DNA of 64,000 nucleotides from Gautieria morchelliformis (taxonomy: Eukaryota > Basidiomycota > Agaricomycetes > Gomphales > Gomphaceae): positions 62,001 to 126,000 of the forward strand of contig WHVA01000154.1 of the NCBI GenBank assembly GCA_015179125.1, written 5' to 3'. Below, piece after piece: positions 28,754 through 39,374 of the stretch (position 1 is its first letter; the number at the start of each line of letters is the position of its first letter). Below the pieces are notes generated by a model. The model was not told the origin of the DNA. It searched no databases and saw only the letters and a list, made by a program, of their open reading frames with translations. A program made the position numbers and the translations under genes.

Positions 28754-30994
28754 ATGCCTTCCACATTCATTCACTTTGAGGCTCTCCGTGCTCGCGTCGC
28801 ATCTCACCCTCACGCCCCCATCTTTAAGCTCCCCAAGCCAGGCGCGCTCGGCCGCGAATGGGTAAATGTCTCGTATAAAGACTTCCAGGCGGATATTGAG
28901 CGCATGGCCAAATATTGGCTCGCAAAACTCGCCTCGCAAGGTCTTCCTCCCCGATCTGTCGTCGGCGTATGGCGAGTTAACTCCATGTTTTCATATCGAA
29001 TTCTGTTTACTCTCTGCGCTCAGGGTTCGTGGTTTCACCTATTCCGATGTTATCACCATTTTCGCCATCAGTCGAGCCGGCTTTATTCCCCAAATGTTTG
29101 GTTTCGAGCTCCCCAACACCCGCATCGTCTACGAGCTCCTTGCCAAGGGTGCCGGAAAGGCTATCGTCCACGACCCCGCCAAGACCACACTTCTTCGCGA
29201 GTCTGGCACCACACTCCCTTGCTATGTCGCCACGGACTACACCACCATTAGTGATGCCGATATTGCTGACTTTCCCCTACCTGACCTTCCTGTCGCCAAG
29301 CCCGACGACTATCTGTTCATCTACCACAGTAGCGGCTCTGTTTCCGGCATGCCCAAGGTTGTCCCACAGACTAACCAGTGGCTTGAAACCGTCCAGCACA
29401 AGTCACGCGACGCTTTCTGTAGCGGAGACTTTGACACCCAAGACGTTTTTATCGGGACGTGCGTATCCATCACACCCCTAGTCTTCTCCGTTGACGCTCT
29501 CCAAGTGAATCCTTCTCCCATGCCTTGGAGATCTGTCGTAAGTGTCTCCTTTTACCCTCTTGCGCTACTATTCACCTTGTGTCGTAGTTTTGCAGCTCAT
29601 CTTTCACCTCGCTGGGTGCCTTGTCCAGCCCACACGTATCGACTTCGATTCTCACGAACTCGCGACCCTGATTCGCGTTGCAGGTGTCAACCGCATCATC
29701 CAGTTCACGGGTGTCCTGCGCAGGCACCTGGACGACGCCCGTGGAGGTGTCGTCGAACCGGGCTTACTTGCCCTCCGCCAGCAGTCGCGACAGGCAGGTT
29801 ACCTTCGCAAGCATGCCGCTCTCCCCCGAGCTCGAGGATTGGGCGTTTTCCCAGGGTATTCCCATGACGGTAACCAGCCCCTTTCATTCCATAGTGTATG
29901 GATTTACCTTGTACTCAGAACAACTTTGGCTGCACTGAATGCGGTACGCGCTTCCGCCTGAACTTTCCCGCCTTCATCCTCTCACCCTTTCCCCAGGCGG
30001 GCTCCTCACTTCTGACATCGGAGACCGTCGTCTTCGCATGCTTCCCAATATCTCGTACAAAATGGTCCCCGTCGGCCCCACGTCCATCGACGGCGCCGAA
30101 TACGGCCGTCTCCTCGAGCTCTGGATCCTCCCCGACTCGCCCGATCTCCCCATCGCGGCCCTGCACACGCCCGACGGCGGCTGGCGCAGCGGAGACCTAT
30201 TCGAAGAGCCCGAGCCCGGCAAGTATCTCTTCCGCGGCCGTGACGACGACTGGATCAAAAGCCAGTGGAGCGAACGTCTCGATACCAAGTGAACGGTGTG
30301 ATGTCGTTCTGGAGTGGCTGATTGACTGACGTGTGCGTTGCGCAGGGCTATCGAGGACAACGTGTACACGACGTGCGCGGATATCGTCGCCAACTGCGTC
30401 GTCGTGGGAAACGGCCGCCCTTTCCCCGCGCTCTTCGTCGAGCCCCGTGTGCCGGCCGTGACGCCCGCTGCGGAGTTGGAGCTGAAGCGCGAGATCATCA
30501 AACGCACGAGCGATTTCCACTCACTGCGGTACGTGTATGCTTTTGCCGCCAGGTTCCCCCTTTTTGCAGGGTGTTCATAGAATGTGCATTGTGCATTGTT
30601 GGCTGCTGCCCGCCAGGTATCTCCACGAGCGCATACAGGACGTGCGCATGATCAAAATCGTCCCCGCGAAAGCACTCCCGCGCACCGTCGTCAAGGGCAA
30701 CATCAGGTTCGTCATCCATACAAAAGCCCTCATGCCGCCCGCGCCTTTCTGACTTGTCGTCGCGTCTCGCACCGCGCCGTCGAGCAGGACTTCGCACGCG
30801 ACCTGGAGGCGATGTACGCGTCCTTCCCCCAGGAAGAAGTCTATGCCGGCATCTGTATCTCGGAACCTCCGCCCAAAGGCAAGGACATGAGTACTAGTAA
30901 TAGTAGTAATAGTGGGCGCGGCCCCCCTCCAGACTCTGGTAGGGGTTGCTGCTGCGTGAGGCGTGAGTGTCGGACTTTCTCCGCATCTTCTTGA
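28754..30994 (+). pseudogene. Adenylate-forming enzyme (ANL / NRPS-like A domain), frameshifted
   Basis: This is a host gene of about 590 residues spread over at least eight exons. The adenylation motifs appear in order: LFIYHSSGSVSGMPKVVPQ (A3, P-loop, about 29310), SMPLSPELEDWAF, NNFGCTE (A5), GGWRSGDLFEEPEPG (A7), YLFRGRDDDWIK (A8) and a C-terminal KALPRTVVKGNIR (A10, with Asn at the usual Lys). Introns that keep frame are 29459-29505, 29538-29587, 29870-29918, 29944-29996, 30289-30345 and 30529-30616. Two breaks remain: an intron near 28967-29023 for which no donor I tried restores frame, and a shift between 29790 and 29815. The last intron (donor 30707) lacks a clear acceptor. The family activates carboxylic or amino acids as adenylates; the substrate is unknown. 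No carrier or reductase domain follows. It is either a recent pseudogene or carries base-call errors. Confidence 0.82.
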
Positions 30995-31049
30995 TCTTAA
31001 TCGTGAGCGTCTGTCACCGTGCGTTCGAAAATTGGCGCTATTCCGAGCT

Positions 31050-32310
31050 GTACCATACAAGATGCACGCCAAGCGCGCGCAGCCTACAATAGTAGGCTGC
31101 GTCTGCGCAACGCGGGACTGACCGGCGACACTCGTCCCGCGCCCCCACCAGAAGCCCGTGCACCAGAGGCGCCCATCCCACAGCCGGACCCGACCCCGGC
31201 CCAGTCAGAGCATACACTGACATGGTCAGCGTGACATCACAGCTGTGTGACCGCTCTATGGCCCCAACTGAGGGCCAGGGCATACCGGACCAGCCAGAAA
31301 GCGTGCAAGAGCCATAGGACGGTTTCACATGAATGATATGCGTCGTGATGGCTGACGCCATTGACACGGACCCTGAGAAGTCCACACTGGCAAAGGCCGG
31401 CGTGAAACTGGCCCATCCTGGACCATATGGGAGGGTCTGACCTCAAAGAGTTCGAGGTCTTCGTCATGGCCATCTTGAGATGGCTCACGATGAATTGCCT
31501 GTTGGGACCGACCAGCATCGATATGCAGGTCAGGTATGTGGGCACTCGCGTCACCGGCGAGGCCCAAGAATGGTTTCTTCAAAACATTCCACGTTTCGAC
31601 TGCCAGGTCCGCAATTGGACCTTGGAGACGGTGATGCAGGGCCTGCAGAAGCGGTTCCCGCACACCCTGACATACCACCATGTGTCCAACAAGTTCGACA
31701 CGGTTATGCAGGGCACACAGACCATTCAGGAAATGCTGAACGACCTCACAAAATATGCGGCTCGCATGATACAGCCCCAGATGACTACATGTTCTAGAGG
31801 CGTTTCCTGTCAGCACGGTGCGAAACACTGCACAATGAGGTCCTCAAGAAGGGCTACAGTGCAGAAAGCAGCTCTTTGAAGCAGCCCGCATGATCAAAGA
31901 AGTGTCCCGCTACAACATGGGGATGTGTCGAGCAGAGAGGGTGGCTGCCACTGCCAGCACATCACGGTTTGCACTGAACAAACCGGCGCCACAGACAGGC
32001 CCAAGCAGGCCTGCCCCCTTCAAGAGGAGCGGGGCGTCCCAGCATCCACAGCCGCCCCGCCTTGCCCTAGTGGGATGCCCACCTGAGACTAAACAGCCTC
32101 AGGCCTTGGGAAGCTCGTCGAAACCGAGCTTCCTGCCAAAGTCATCAGGTTGACCATCGGATCGGCCAGCCAGGGTACAGAAATGCGGAGTGTCCACGGC
32201 TCATGTCTGGCATATGGGCAGCAGCTGCAAGACATGGCGATGACAAGGATCCGGACCCAGATCCCAACCACACCCCTCTTCCACAAATCGATGAAGAGGG
32301 GGAGGGTGAG
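31050..32310 (+). pseudogene. Gypsy-C gag remnant (5' part)
   Basis: Pieces in several frames: 31050-31234 (AYNSRLRLRNAGLTGDT), 31427-31790 (RWLTMNCLLGPTSIDMQVRY, EAQEWFLQNIPRF, LTYHHVSNKFDTVMQG), and 31890-32153 (SRYNMGMCRAERVAATAST). The expected zinc knuckle around 32160-32200 is decayed. It ends at the acidic DEEGEGE site, where Copia-3 is inserted. It is more diverged from Gypsy-E than Gypsy-A or Gypsy-D are, so it may be an older subfamily. Confidence 0.8.
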
Positions 32311-32798
32311 TGTTGGGTGCATTTATGCTCCTGCACCAAAATCAAGCATAATATATTCAATTTATTGTGTGGTGTTTCAATATTTTCTCATACTGTTCTT
32401 GTACCATGCATCCATTTCTCTGCTTATTTTCGAAATTTTCCAGTCACTCTCTATCTCTCCATTTTATTCTGTTATTTCTACTTTCACAGGCGGCTGCACC
32501 CAGCGGAGTTTGAAACGACTTCGACGCGCGAGCCCTTGGGCGCTAAAGGGCCGGGTGCAAGTATATGCCTTCTGAGACAGGATTACACTCCTCTCTCAGT
32601 GACAATAAATTCACTGAGAGAGGCGAGTAGTATTCTTCATATTTACATAGCATGTTGACTGAAAATCATGTAGTATATTTGATTCTAGGTATTGTATTAA
32701 TACATCAGTGACAATAAATTCACTGAGAGAGTATATTTGATTCTAGCTTTCTAAGAACTCTACTGAACCTTCCCTGCCATAGCCCCTAGTTGCTAACA
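32311..32798 (+). repeat. Copia-3 5' LTR with two AATAAA hairpins
   Basis: Termini are TGTTGGGTGC...GCTAACA. A perfect 12-bp stem (32591-32602 with 32611-32622) encloses an 8-nt loop holding AATAAA. A second shorter hairpin, a 7-bp stem at 32705-32711 with 32720-32726, has the same loop. The LTR would provide promoter and polyadenylation functions. Confidence 0.95.
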
Positions 32799-32804
32799 AG
32801 GGTT

Positions 32805-34127
32805 ATGGGCCCCGCAGATACTTCGCAGAAGCTTTTGGGTGTGGAGAAGCTTGCAACAGATGGAAGTAATTGGCCTCTGTGGCGAGCTACTCTCACAAGT
32901 TATTTTGAGTCCAAAAATCTACTCAGGCATATAGAAGGGAGAGCCATTCGACCTCCTGATCCTCCAGTCATGCCCCCAGGCCATATTCTCACAGAAGCTG
33001 AGGAAACTCAGATAGAGAAGGCTGAGGAGAAGCTGGAGAAATATCTTGCCAGAGAAGGACAGGCAAAAACCCAAATAATCGTCTCAGTGTCAGAGTCACT
33101 AGCCCTGATGCTACAGAAGAGACATACAGCAAAAGAAGTCTGGGATGCATTGGTCAATGAGATGACCAAAAAGCCCAAGATGGTCCTCACCAACCTACAG
33201 AGACAGCTTCGCAGTATGAGGTGTCCTGAGGATGGAGACTTGAGAGATCACTTGGACAAGGCCCAAGACCTCTATGCTCGTCTCAATGAGATGGGAGCCA
33301 GAATTTCTGAAGGAGAGTTCACCGACATTATCCTTGCATCACTTCCACCCTCCTATGAGGCAGTTATGAATGCCCTTACCACGTCGCTCGAAGAATGTGG
33401 AATGCCCTTAGTGCCTGATGATATTATCAGAGTACTAAAGGCTCAATATGACAGGAGAAAGACCCTCAATATTTCACAAGAAGAGCAGGCATTTATTGGT
33501 TCATCTACGAAAGGGCAGAAGGGCCGGAAAGACCCGAAGGTGCTTGCATGCACTAATTGCCACAAGCCTGGACATGCTATAGAGAGTTGCTGGGCTAAAG
33601 GAGGTGGTAAAGAAGGCCAGGGGCCACGTCAGAAGAAGAAAGCGAAAGCCAAAAAGAAGAAGGGCAAAGCCAAGGCGAATGTTGCCGAAGAAGTGTCCTC
33701 TGAGGAGGATGAGAGTGGCAGTCCAGCCGCTTTCGCCAACTTCGACTGCTCTAATTTGAGTAGTTTATCTCTGGACACTGTTGTTATCCTCGACACTGGA
33801 ACGACCGCACATATGACCCCTCACAAGAATTTATTGAGGGATTACAGTCCATTCTCACAGCCGCGCACAATTCGTGCAGCCAACAAAGGCACTTTTGATG
33901 CCTTCGGTTCAGGCTCACTCGTGCTATCTAACAAGGTTGGAGATAAGACTGTGAACATTACATTGAAGGATACGTTCTACGCGCCAAAAATGGCTGTTAC
34001 CCTCATCTCGATCGGCCGGTGCGATGATGCAGGCTATAACACACAAATAGCTGATCAGAAATGCACAATATCCAATCGTAAAGGCAGGATATTGATGCAA
34101 GCACCGAAGCTGAATGGCTTATATTGA
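32805..34127 (+). CDS. Copia-3 Gag-protease (to in-frame TGA)
   Basis: The first ATG, at 32805, lies within the primer-binding site itself (MGPADTSQKLLGVEKLATDG). The Gag body of about 230 residues is of UBN2 type (WDALVNEMTKKPKMVLTNLQ). A CCHC knuckle follows (CTNCHKPGHAIESC, about 33550), then a strongly basic Lys-rich tract and an acidic stretch (EEVSSEEDESG). The aspartic protease active site is VVILDTGTTAHMTPH (about 33785). The frame stops at TGA 34125-34127 after APKLNGLY; the next codons are in phase and lead into integrase, so the TGA probably replaced a TGG. Gag forms the particle, and protease matures Gag-Pol. Confidence 0.93.
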   Translation: MGPADTSQKLLGVEKLATDGSNWPLWRATLTSYFESKNLLRHIEGRAIRPPDPPVMPPGHILTEAEETQIEKAEEKLEKYLAREGQAKTQIIVSVSESLALMLQKRHTAKEVWDALVNEMTKKPKMVLTNLQRQLRSMRCPEDGDLRDHLDKAQDLYARLNEMGARISEGEFTDIILASLPPSYEAVMNALTTSLEECGMPLVPDDIIRVLKAQYDRRKTLNISQEEQAFIGSSTKGQKGRKDPKVLACTNCHKPGHAIESCWAKGGGKEGQGPRQKKKAKAKKKKGKAKANVAEEVSSEEDESGSPAAFANFDCSNLSSLSLDTVVILDTGTTAHMTPHKNLLRDYSPFSQPRTIRAANKGTFDAFGSGSLVLSNKVGDKTVNITLKDTFYAPKMAVTLISIGRCDDAGYNTQIADQKCTISNRKGRILMQAPKLNGLY

Positions 34128-37054
34128 TTTGATTTACAACACACAAGTGCCGAAGCGCATGTATGCGCATCAGCCATGGAAATACATCAAAAAATGGGGC
34201 ACATTTCACAAAAGTCCCTACAGCACTTGCTCAACCGTGGCATGATATTAGGCATTGAATTGAGCTCAAAAGGTGACAAGGTTGTTTGCGATGCGTGCAT
34301 TCAGGCGAAGATTGCACGTAAATCACTTCCTCAGGAACCCAGAAGCCGATCATCAAAATTCGGTGACAGAATTTATTCTGATGTCTGGGGACCAGCGAGA
34401 CACTCCACAATTGACAAGAAATCCTATTATGTGTCTTTCATTGACGACTATTCAAGAGAATCGGTTATCTATTTGATGGCAAACAAATCGGAAGCATTTT
34501 CAAAATACAAACTCTACGAGGCCTTGATGCTTCGACAGAGGAATATGCACATCAAAGCACTTGTTTCCGACAGAGGGGGCGAATACACAAGCTCAGAATT
34601 TGAACAGCATTTGGCCAAGCAAGGCACGAAGCATCGGTTAACCGTGCACGACACCCCAGAGTCAAATGGTGTTGCTGAGCGTTTAAACCGAACTCTAGTT
34701 GAAAGAGCTCGTGCCATGCTATTGGAATCAAGTCTTCCTAAGACTCTATGGGGGCATGCAATTTTGCACGCCAACTATCTTAGGAATCGGACACACACAA
34801 GAGCTTTGCCAGACAAAACCCCTTTTGAAATGATCCATCACGAGAAACCGAACCTGAAAGACATACACGTGTGGGGAATTGAAGTCTACGTTAAAGTCAA
34901 AGAGGGAAACAAACTAGCAGCCCGTGCCAAAAGAGCTCGGTGGATAGGAATCTCTGGACAGAGCCATGGTCACTGCATCTACTGGCCTGACTCTCAGAAG
35001 GTTTCTGTCGAGCGGAATATTATATTTGACTCAGAGATGAAGGGGGGCAAAGCTCCAATCATTTCTATTGAAGAGTCACAGCTACCTACGTCCAGAAAAA
35101 TGGTACAGGCCATCTCGGCGTCAGCACCTATGCCTAGCCGCTTAGTCAGCGAAGAGGCAAAGATCGAGGAAATTGATGATGATGAACCAGAGGAACGTCT
35201 GAAAGAGCTGCAACCCAGTCAGACTGTTGATGTTAGACCTAAAGAAGCTGCTCCAACAAGGAGAAGCGAGAGAATCCGTCAGCAGCAGGTGCAGCCGGCC
35301 CCAAGTGGTCCCGTAACAAGATCTCAAACTAAGAGACATGCTGGTGCAGATATCACTACACTAGCTTACGAGGACATTGAGGACCATCAAGACAAATTAT
35401 TCGAACAAGATTTATCCTCTGTCACTGACGGCATCAGTGATTATAACCTTGCCATCAGTACACTTTCGACCTCCGATCAAAACAAAGATAATGTGCTGCC
35501 AGATTTGAATCAGACCGAGCCTAGCAATGCAGATGAAGCCTTAAATGATCCTATGTGGAAAGCATCGATGGATAAAGAGTATAAGGTGCTACTCGACAAA
35601 GGTGTATGGGAAGTGGTTAAACCACCTCCTGGGGCAAATATTGTCGGAAATAGATGGGTATTCCTCTGGAAACGCAATCCAGAAGGTGAACCCATCACAC
35701 CTAGATCGAGGATGGTCGCCCAAGGCTTTACACAAAGTTTTGGAGTCGACTACAATGAAACCTATGCACCTGTTGCTCGGATGACTTCCTTACGGATTAT
35801 ATGTGCCATTGCTGCCAGGAACAACTGGCCTATTCACCAAATGGATGTGGACAGTGCGTATTTGAATGCTACACTGCCAGAACCTATTTACATGAGACAG
35901 CCGTATGGATATGAGACCGGAGACAAAGATGATGTCCTTCTGCTGAAGAAAGCACTTTACGGCCTCAAACAGTCTGGAAGGGAATGGTACAAACGTCTGA
36001 GTGGTGAATTTCTCAAGTTAGGATTCACTAAATCAGCTTCGGATGGAGCTGTATTTTGCAGACGTGGACCGAGAGGGCATGCGATTATTGCAACGGCGGT
36101 AGACGACCTCACTATCACAGCTGAGAGTCAACCAATCCTCGATGAGGTAAAGCATGACCTTGCCCAGGTTTTTAGTATGAAAGACCTAGGCGAGATTCAT
36201 TGGCTTTTGAACCTCAAAATCGAAAGAGATTGGAATAACAAATCGATTGCAATATCACAAGCCACATACATCCAGAAAATCATCAAAATATTCAATCTGG
36301 ATGATGCCAAAACATTTTCCACGCCTCTCGACCCAGCCGTTAAATTATCCAGAGACCAATGCCCTTCTACAGATGAAGACAAACAGAAGATGTCAAGAAT
36401 TCCATACAGACAAGCGATAGGATCATTGATGTGGGCAGCAGTAGCCACTCGACCAGACATTGCATTCGCAGTGTCATTACTTTCTCAATTCCTCGAAAAC
36501 CCAGGTCCAACACATTGGCAAGCAGTCAAACGTGTCTTTAAATATCTAAAAGGCACGATGGACTACAAATTGACACTTGGGAAGAATCGAGACGGCCTCA
36601 TTGGGTATTCAGATGCGGATTGGGCTTCTCAAGAGCACAGGCACTCATACTCGGCTTATATTTTTCAGATTGATGGAGGGACAGTATCATGGAGTTGTCA
36701 AAAACAATCCATAGTAGCCCTATCATCAACTGAAGCCGAATTCGTTGCCCTGACTCATGCGAGTAAAGAAGCCTTATGGATGCGCCACTTTATTTCTGAA
36801 GTATTCCAACCGCTGAATTGTCCCATCAAAATTTATTCAGACAATCAATCAGCCATTGCCATGTCTATGGCACTCAACAACACACGAGGACCAAGCATTT
36901 CGACATTAGATTATATTTCATCCGAGATATAGTCGAAGATGAAGAAATTAAGCTTGTGTACCTACCAACGGAACACATGCTAGCCGATCTTCTCACTAAA
37001 GGACTTCCTAGTCCTAGAGTGAGAATCCTCAACGAGAGAATCGGAATATATTAA
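34128..37054 (+). pseudogene. Copia-3 integrase, reverse transcriptase and RNase H
   Basis: In phase with gag. The integrase zinc region is HQKMGHISQKSL ... CDACIQAKIA, and the catalytic triad is Asp in YSDVWGPA, Asp in VSDRGGEYTS and Glu in SNGVAERLNRT. Reverse transcriptase has GNRWVFLWKRNPEG, the MDVDSAYLNATL block, YGLKQSGREWYKRL and the active site TAVDDLTI. RNase H has GYSDADWASQEHRHS, STEAEFVALTHASKEALW and DNQSAIAMSM. A frameshift near 36880 separates the last part (RTKHFDIRLYFIRDIVED, HMLADLLTKGLPS), which ends at TAA 37052-37054. All catalytic residues are intact; only the TGA at 34125 and this frameshift prevent a full Gag-Pol. Confidence 0.93.
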
Positions 37055-37067
37055 GCTTGAGGGGGCG

Positions 37068-37555
37068 TGTTGGGTGCATTTATGCTCCTGCACCAAAATC
37101 AAGCATAATATATTCAATTTATTGTGTGGTGTTTCAATATTTTCTCATACTGTTCTTGTACCATGCATCCATTTCTCTGCTTATTTTCGAAATTTTCCAG
37201 TCACTCTCTATCTCTCCATTTTATTCTGTTATTTCTACTTTCACAGGCGGCTGCACCCAGCGGAGTTTGAAACGACTTCGACGCGCGAGCCCTTGGGCGC
37301 TAAAGGGCCGGGTGCAAGTATATGCCTTCTGAGACAGGATTACACTCCTCTCTCAGTGACAATAAATTCACTGAGAGAGGCGAGTAGTATTCTTCATATT
37401 TACATAGCATGTTGACTGAAAATCATGTAGTATATTTGATTCTAGGTATTGTATTAATACATCAGTGACAATAAATTCACTGAGAGAGTATATTTGATTC
37501 TAGCTTTCTAAGAACTCTACCGAACCTTCCCTGCCATAGCCCCTAGTTGCTAACA
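37068..37555 (+). repeat. Copia-3 3' LTR
   Basis: Identical in length (488 bp) to the 5' LTR and differing at one position by my reading. It follows the polypurine tract and is followed by the GTGAG target copy. Confidence 0.96.
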
Positions 37556-37560
37556 GTGAG

Positions 37561-37862
37561 CCTCAAAATGATGAGGATCAGGGAGATGCAGAGGCTCATG
37601 TAGACGAATAGGAGCCCAAGCCATCCCAGTATTATGACTGGGACGAAGAAACAGCGGACAATCAGACCGCATACAGATCCAGCATGTTTAGAGTCACGCT
37701 GGACAATGATGGTGCCGCCAGAGTAATGGCAACCCGCGCAGCAGCCACCCCAGATAAGGTAGATAAGGTGTTCGAACCAATGTATCACCATCGGAGCAAG
37801 CAGTGATCGTGGCCCGCACAGCCGCGAAACGAGAACCATACCCTGTTGGGTGTTTTGGAACC
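37561..37862 (+). pseudogene. Gypsy-C gag remnant (3' part)
   Basis: Continues DEEGEGE with PQNDEDQGDAEAHVDE, a TAG stop, then EPKPSQYYDWDEETADNQ, a YRSSMFRVTLDNDGAA block and VFEPMYHHRSKQ, matching Gypsy-E (PSQYYEWDEEVEDNTYRSS). It breaks off after LLGVLE, where Gypsy-E continues EINGIKAHCLLDSG into the protease. Confidence 0.8.
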
Positions 37863-38926
37863 CTTCAAGACTTTGGTGTTATTGCTAACGCCTCAGTCTA
37901 TCAGAACGTGTCATTTACAGGACTAGTAGAATACCGGTTCAATGCAGCAGCACAACTCCGGAAATAATTTAATATTTGTACCTTGGTTGCAATCCGTGTA
38001 ATAACTAGTTATTACAGCTAGAAGGCAATGTGTTTTTTAGCTGCACTGAAAAATAAACTAAAAGAGTGTGTAGGTTCAAGGACACTATCGGGGTCCAAGA
38101 GTATTCCTTTTAATAAAGAGGGAATAGGCTCCGCAGGAGAGTTTGTTAGTGGATTGGGTCGACCAACGTCAATGCACTGCAATAACGAGAGAGTAATGTG
38201 AAGTGGCTTTCACGCACAACTTGACTTGACTTGTGAAAGTCACTGAACAGGAAAATCAACTGAACAGCTCGTCTCAGGTATTGGAGTGCTAATTGACAAG
38301 AAAATCGATTGCCAACCTCACTCTGTAGAGTTTCACCCAGCGTGTTAGGCTAAGTGGCTAAGCAGTAAAGCAACTACTTAACTAAGAATAGTTACTCTAA
38401 GCAAGAGTAGTATTCTAGTTCGGGTTAGGAACTTAGATAAGATGTGCCAGTCACACAAGCTGTGTAGGATAGAAGATGGGTAGATTGATTGCTCAAAGGG
38501 CAGGCAAAGGGCCTCCTTTTATATTGTAATGTACATGAGCTTAGTAAGCAGGTAGAACCTTCTATCTATTAATGGAATGGGGGAAGAAGCTTGTGGAAGA
38601 TGGAAGAAAGGGTTGGAAGAAACTGGCTGTTTCCAGGGGACTCTACCATGCTTCCTACCAATCAGAGCTCAATTTGTCAGGAATGACTCACTGAAAGGTG
38701 TCATGTGCCATATGCCTCCTGTTCCTCGCACTCGAGTTCCATGTCGAGTTCCTCGACTGTGGGCTCCTGGGCGTCTTGGATGTCTGACATGAGACTTGAT
38801 GGTGATGGGAGGAAGCAGAAAAAGAGACGCGAAACAAAGCTTATGTAATACCCTCATCCCGGAAATCTCTGGGATCTCACTTATGGCCTCATGGGTTCAG
38901 CCATGAGGAGGTACTGTTAAGACCTG
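37863..38926. other. Unassigned stretch, possible LTR remnants
   Basis: No protein motif. Several features resemble LTR or leader sequence (TTTTATATTGTAATG near 38517; GACTTGACTTG repeat near 38220), but I could not find matching termini or a second copy. The right end, ATGAGGAGGTAC (38915-38926), could be a polypurine tract for the LTR that follows. Confidence 0.35.
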
Positions 38927-39374
38927 TTCCCGAGTCCAGACCCGAGGCCTTGGCCTCGGCTCTCACTTGGGAACCTTCGGCTTAACTCAGGTTCCCTATT
39001 GGTTCATCATTCACCCTTTCCTAGATAGTCCTGTTCCATTTCTGATTGTCCGTCGACCCTGCTTCCTGCTCGATACGGGAATTGATGCCCTCTTTCTGTT
39101 CCTTGCAATTAGTATATAAACCCCCGTCATGTACGCTAATTCCTGAGTCCTGATATCGACTTAGATCCCTTGTATCTTTCTGCTCCTCTGTCTAACCTCA
39201 TTCTGAACCTTGGCTTATAGCCGAATCCGTTCCCGAACCTGTTTCCCGAAATTTGGCGGGAACACTGTAGTGGGCGCAACCTACAAAGTTGAAGCCAAGC
39301 CCTCTGTTCCTGAACTTTGGCTAACCTCGGCTCGGCCATCGGGTTGAGTCTTAAGTACGACTTACGTTCTTAAC
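38927..39374 (+). repeat. LTR, family H, copy 1 (plus orientation)
   Basis: Termini are TGTTAAGACC...GTTCTTAACA, perfect 8-bp inversions. A TATA box (AGTATATAAACC, about 39110) is present. The reverse complement of 41708-42167 matches throughout. The flanks (GGTAC, CCTTC) differ, so it is not a clean solo LTR; the left flank suits a 3' LTR, and the right flank is the gag of a different element in opposite orientation. Confidence 0.8.

Larger units (their letters stand above)
32311..37555 (+). mobile_element. Copia-3, complete young Ty1/copia element
   Basis: A 5245-bp element with two 488-bp LTRs (32311-32798, 37068-37555) and the 5-bp duplication GTGAG at 32306-32310 and 37556-37560. By direct reading I found a single difference between the LTRs (T at 32765, C at 37522). 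Primer-binding site GGTTATGGGCCCCGC at 32801-32815; polypurine tract GCTTGAGGGGGCG before 37068. The internal frame has one TGA and one frameshift despite the LTR identity. Confidence 0.96.
31050..37862 (+). mobile_element. Gypsy-C, truncated, carrying Copia-3
   Basis: A gag fragment related to Gypsy-A/D/E starts abruptly near 31050 (DARQARAAYNSRLRLRNAGL) without an LTR. It runs to DEEGEGE at 32310 and resumes after Copia-3 at 37556 (PQNDEDQGD, PSQYYDWDEE). It ends near 37862 just after NHTLLGVLE, before the protease active site. Both ends are truncations. Confidence 0.88.

Noticed and set aside
30887..30930. Short AGTAGTAATAGT repeat as a microsatellite or regulatory site
   Set aside because: Only a few degenerate triplets, within the last coding exon of the ligase gene (Ser/Asn codons).
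32150..32658. ORFs of 141 and 151 aa, repeated as 91 and 113 aa at 37057-37415
   Set aside because: They lie in the Copia-3 LTR and appear twice because the LTR does; no independent coding evidence.
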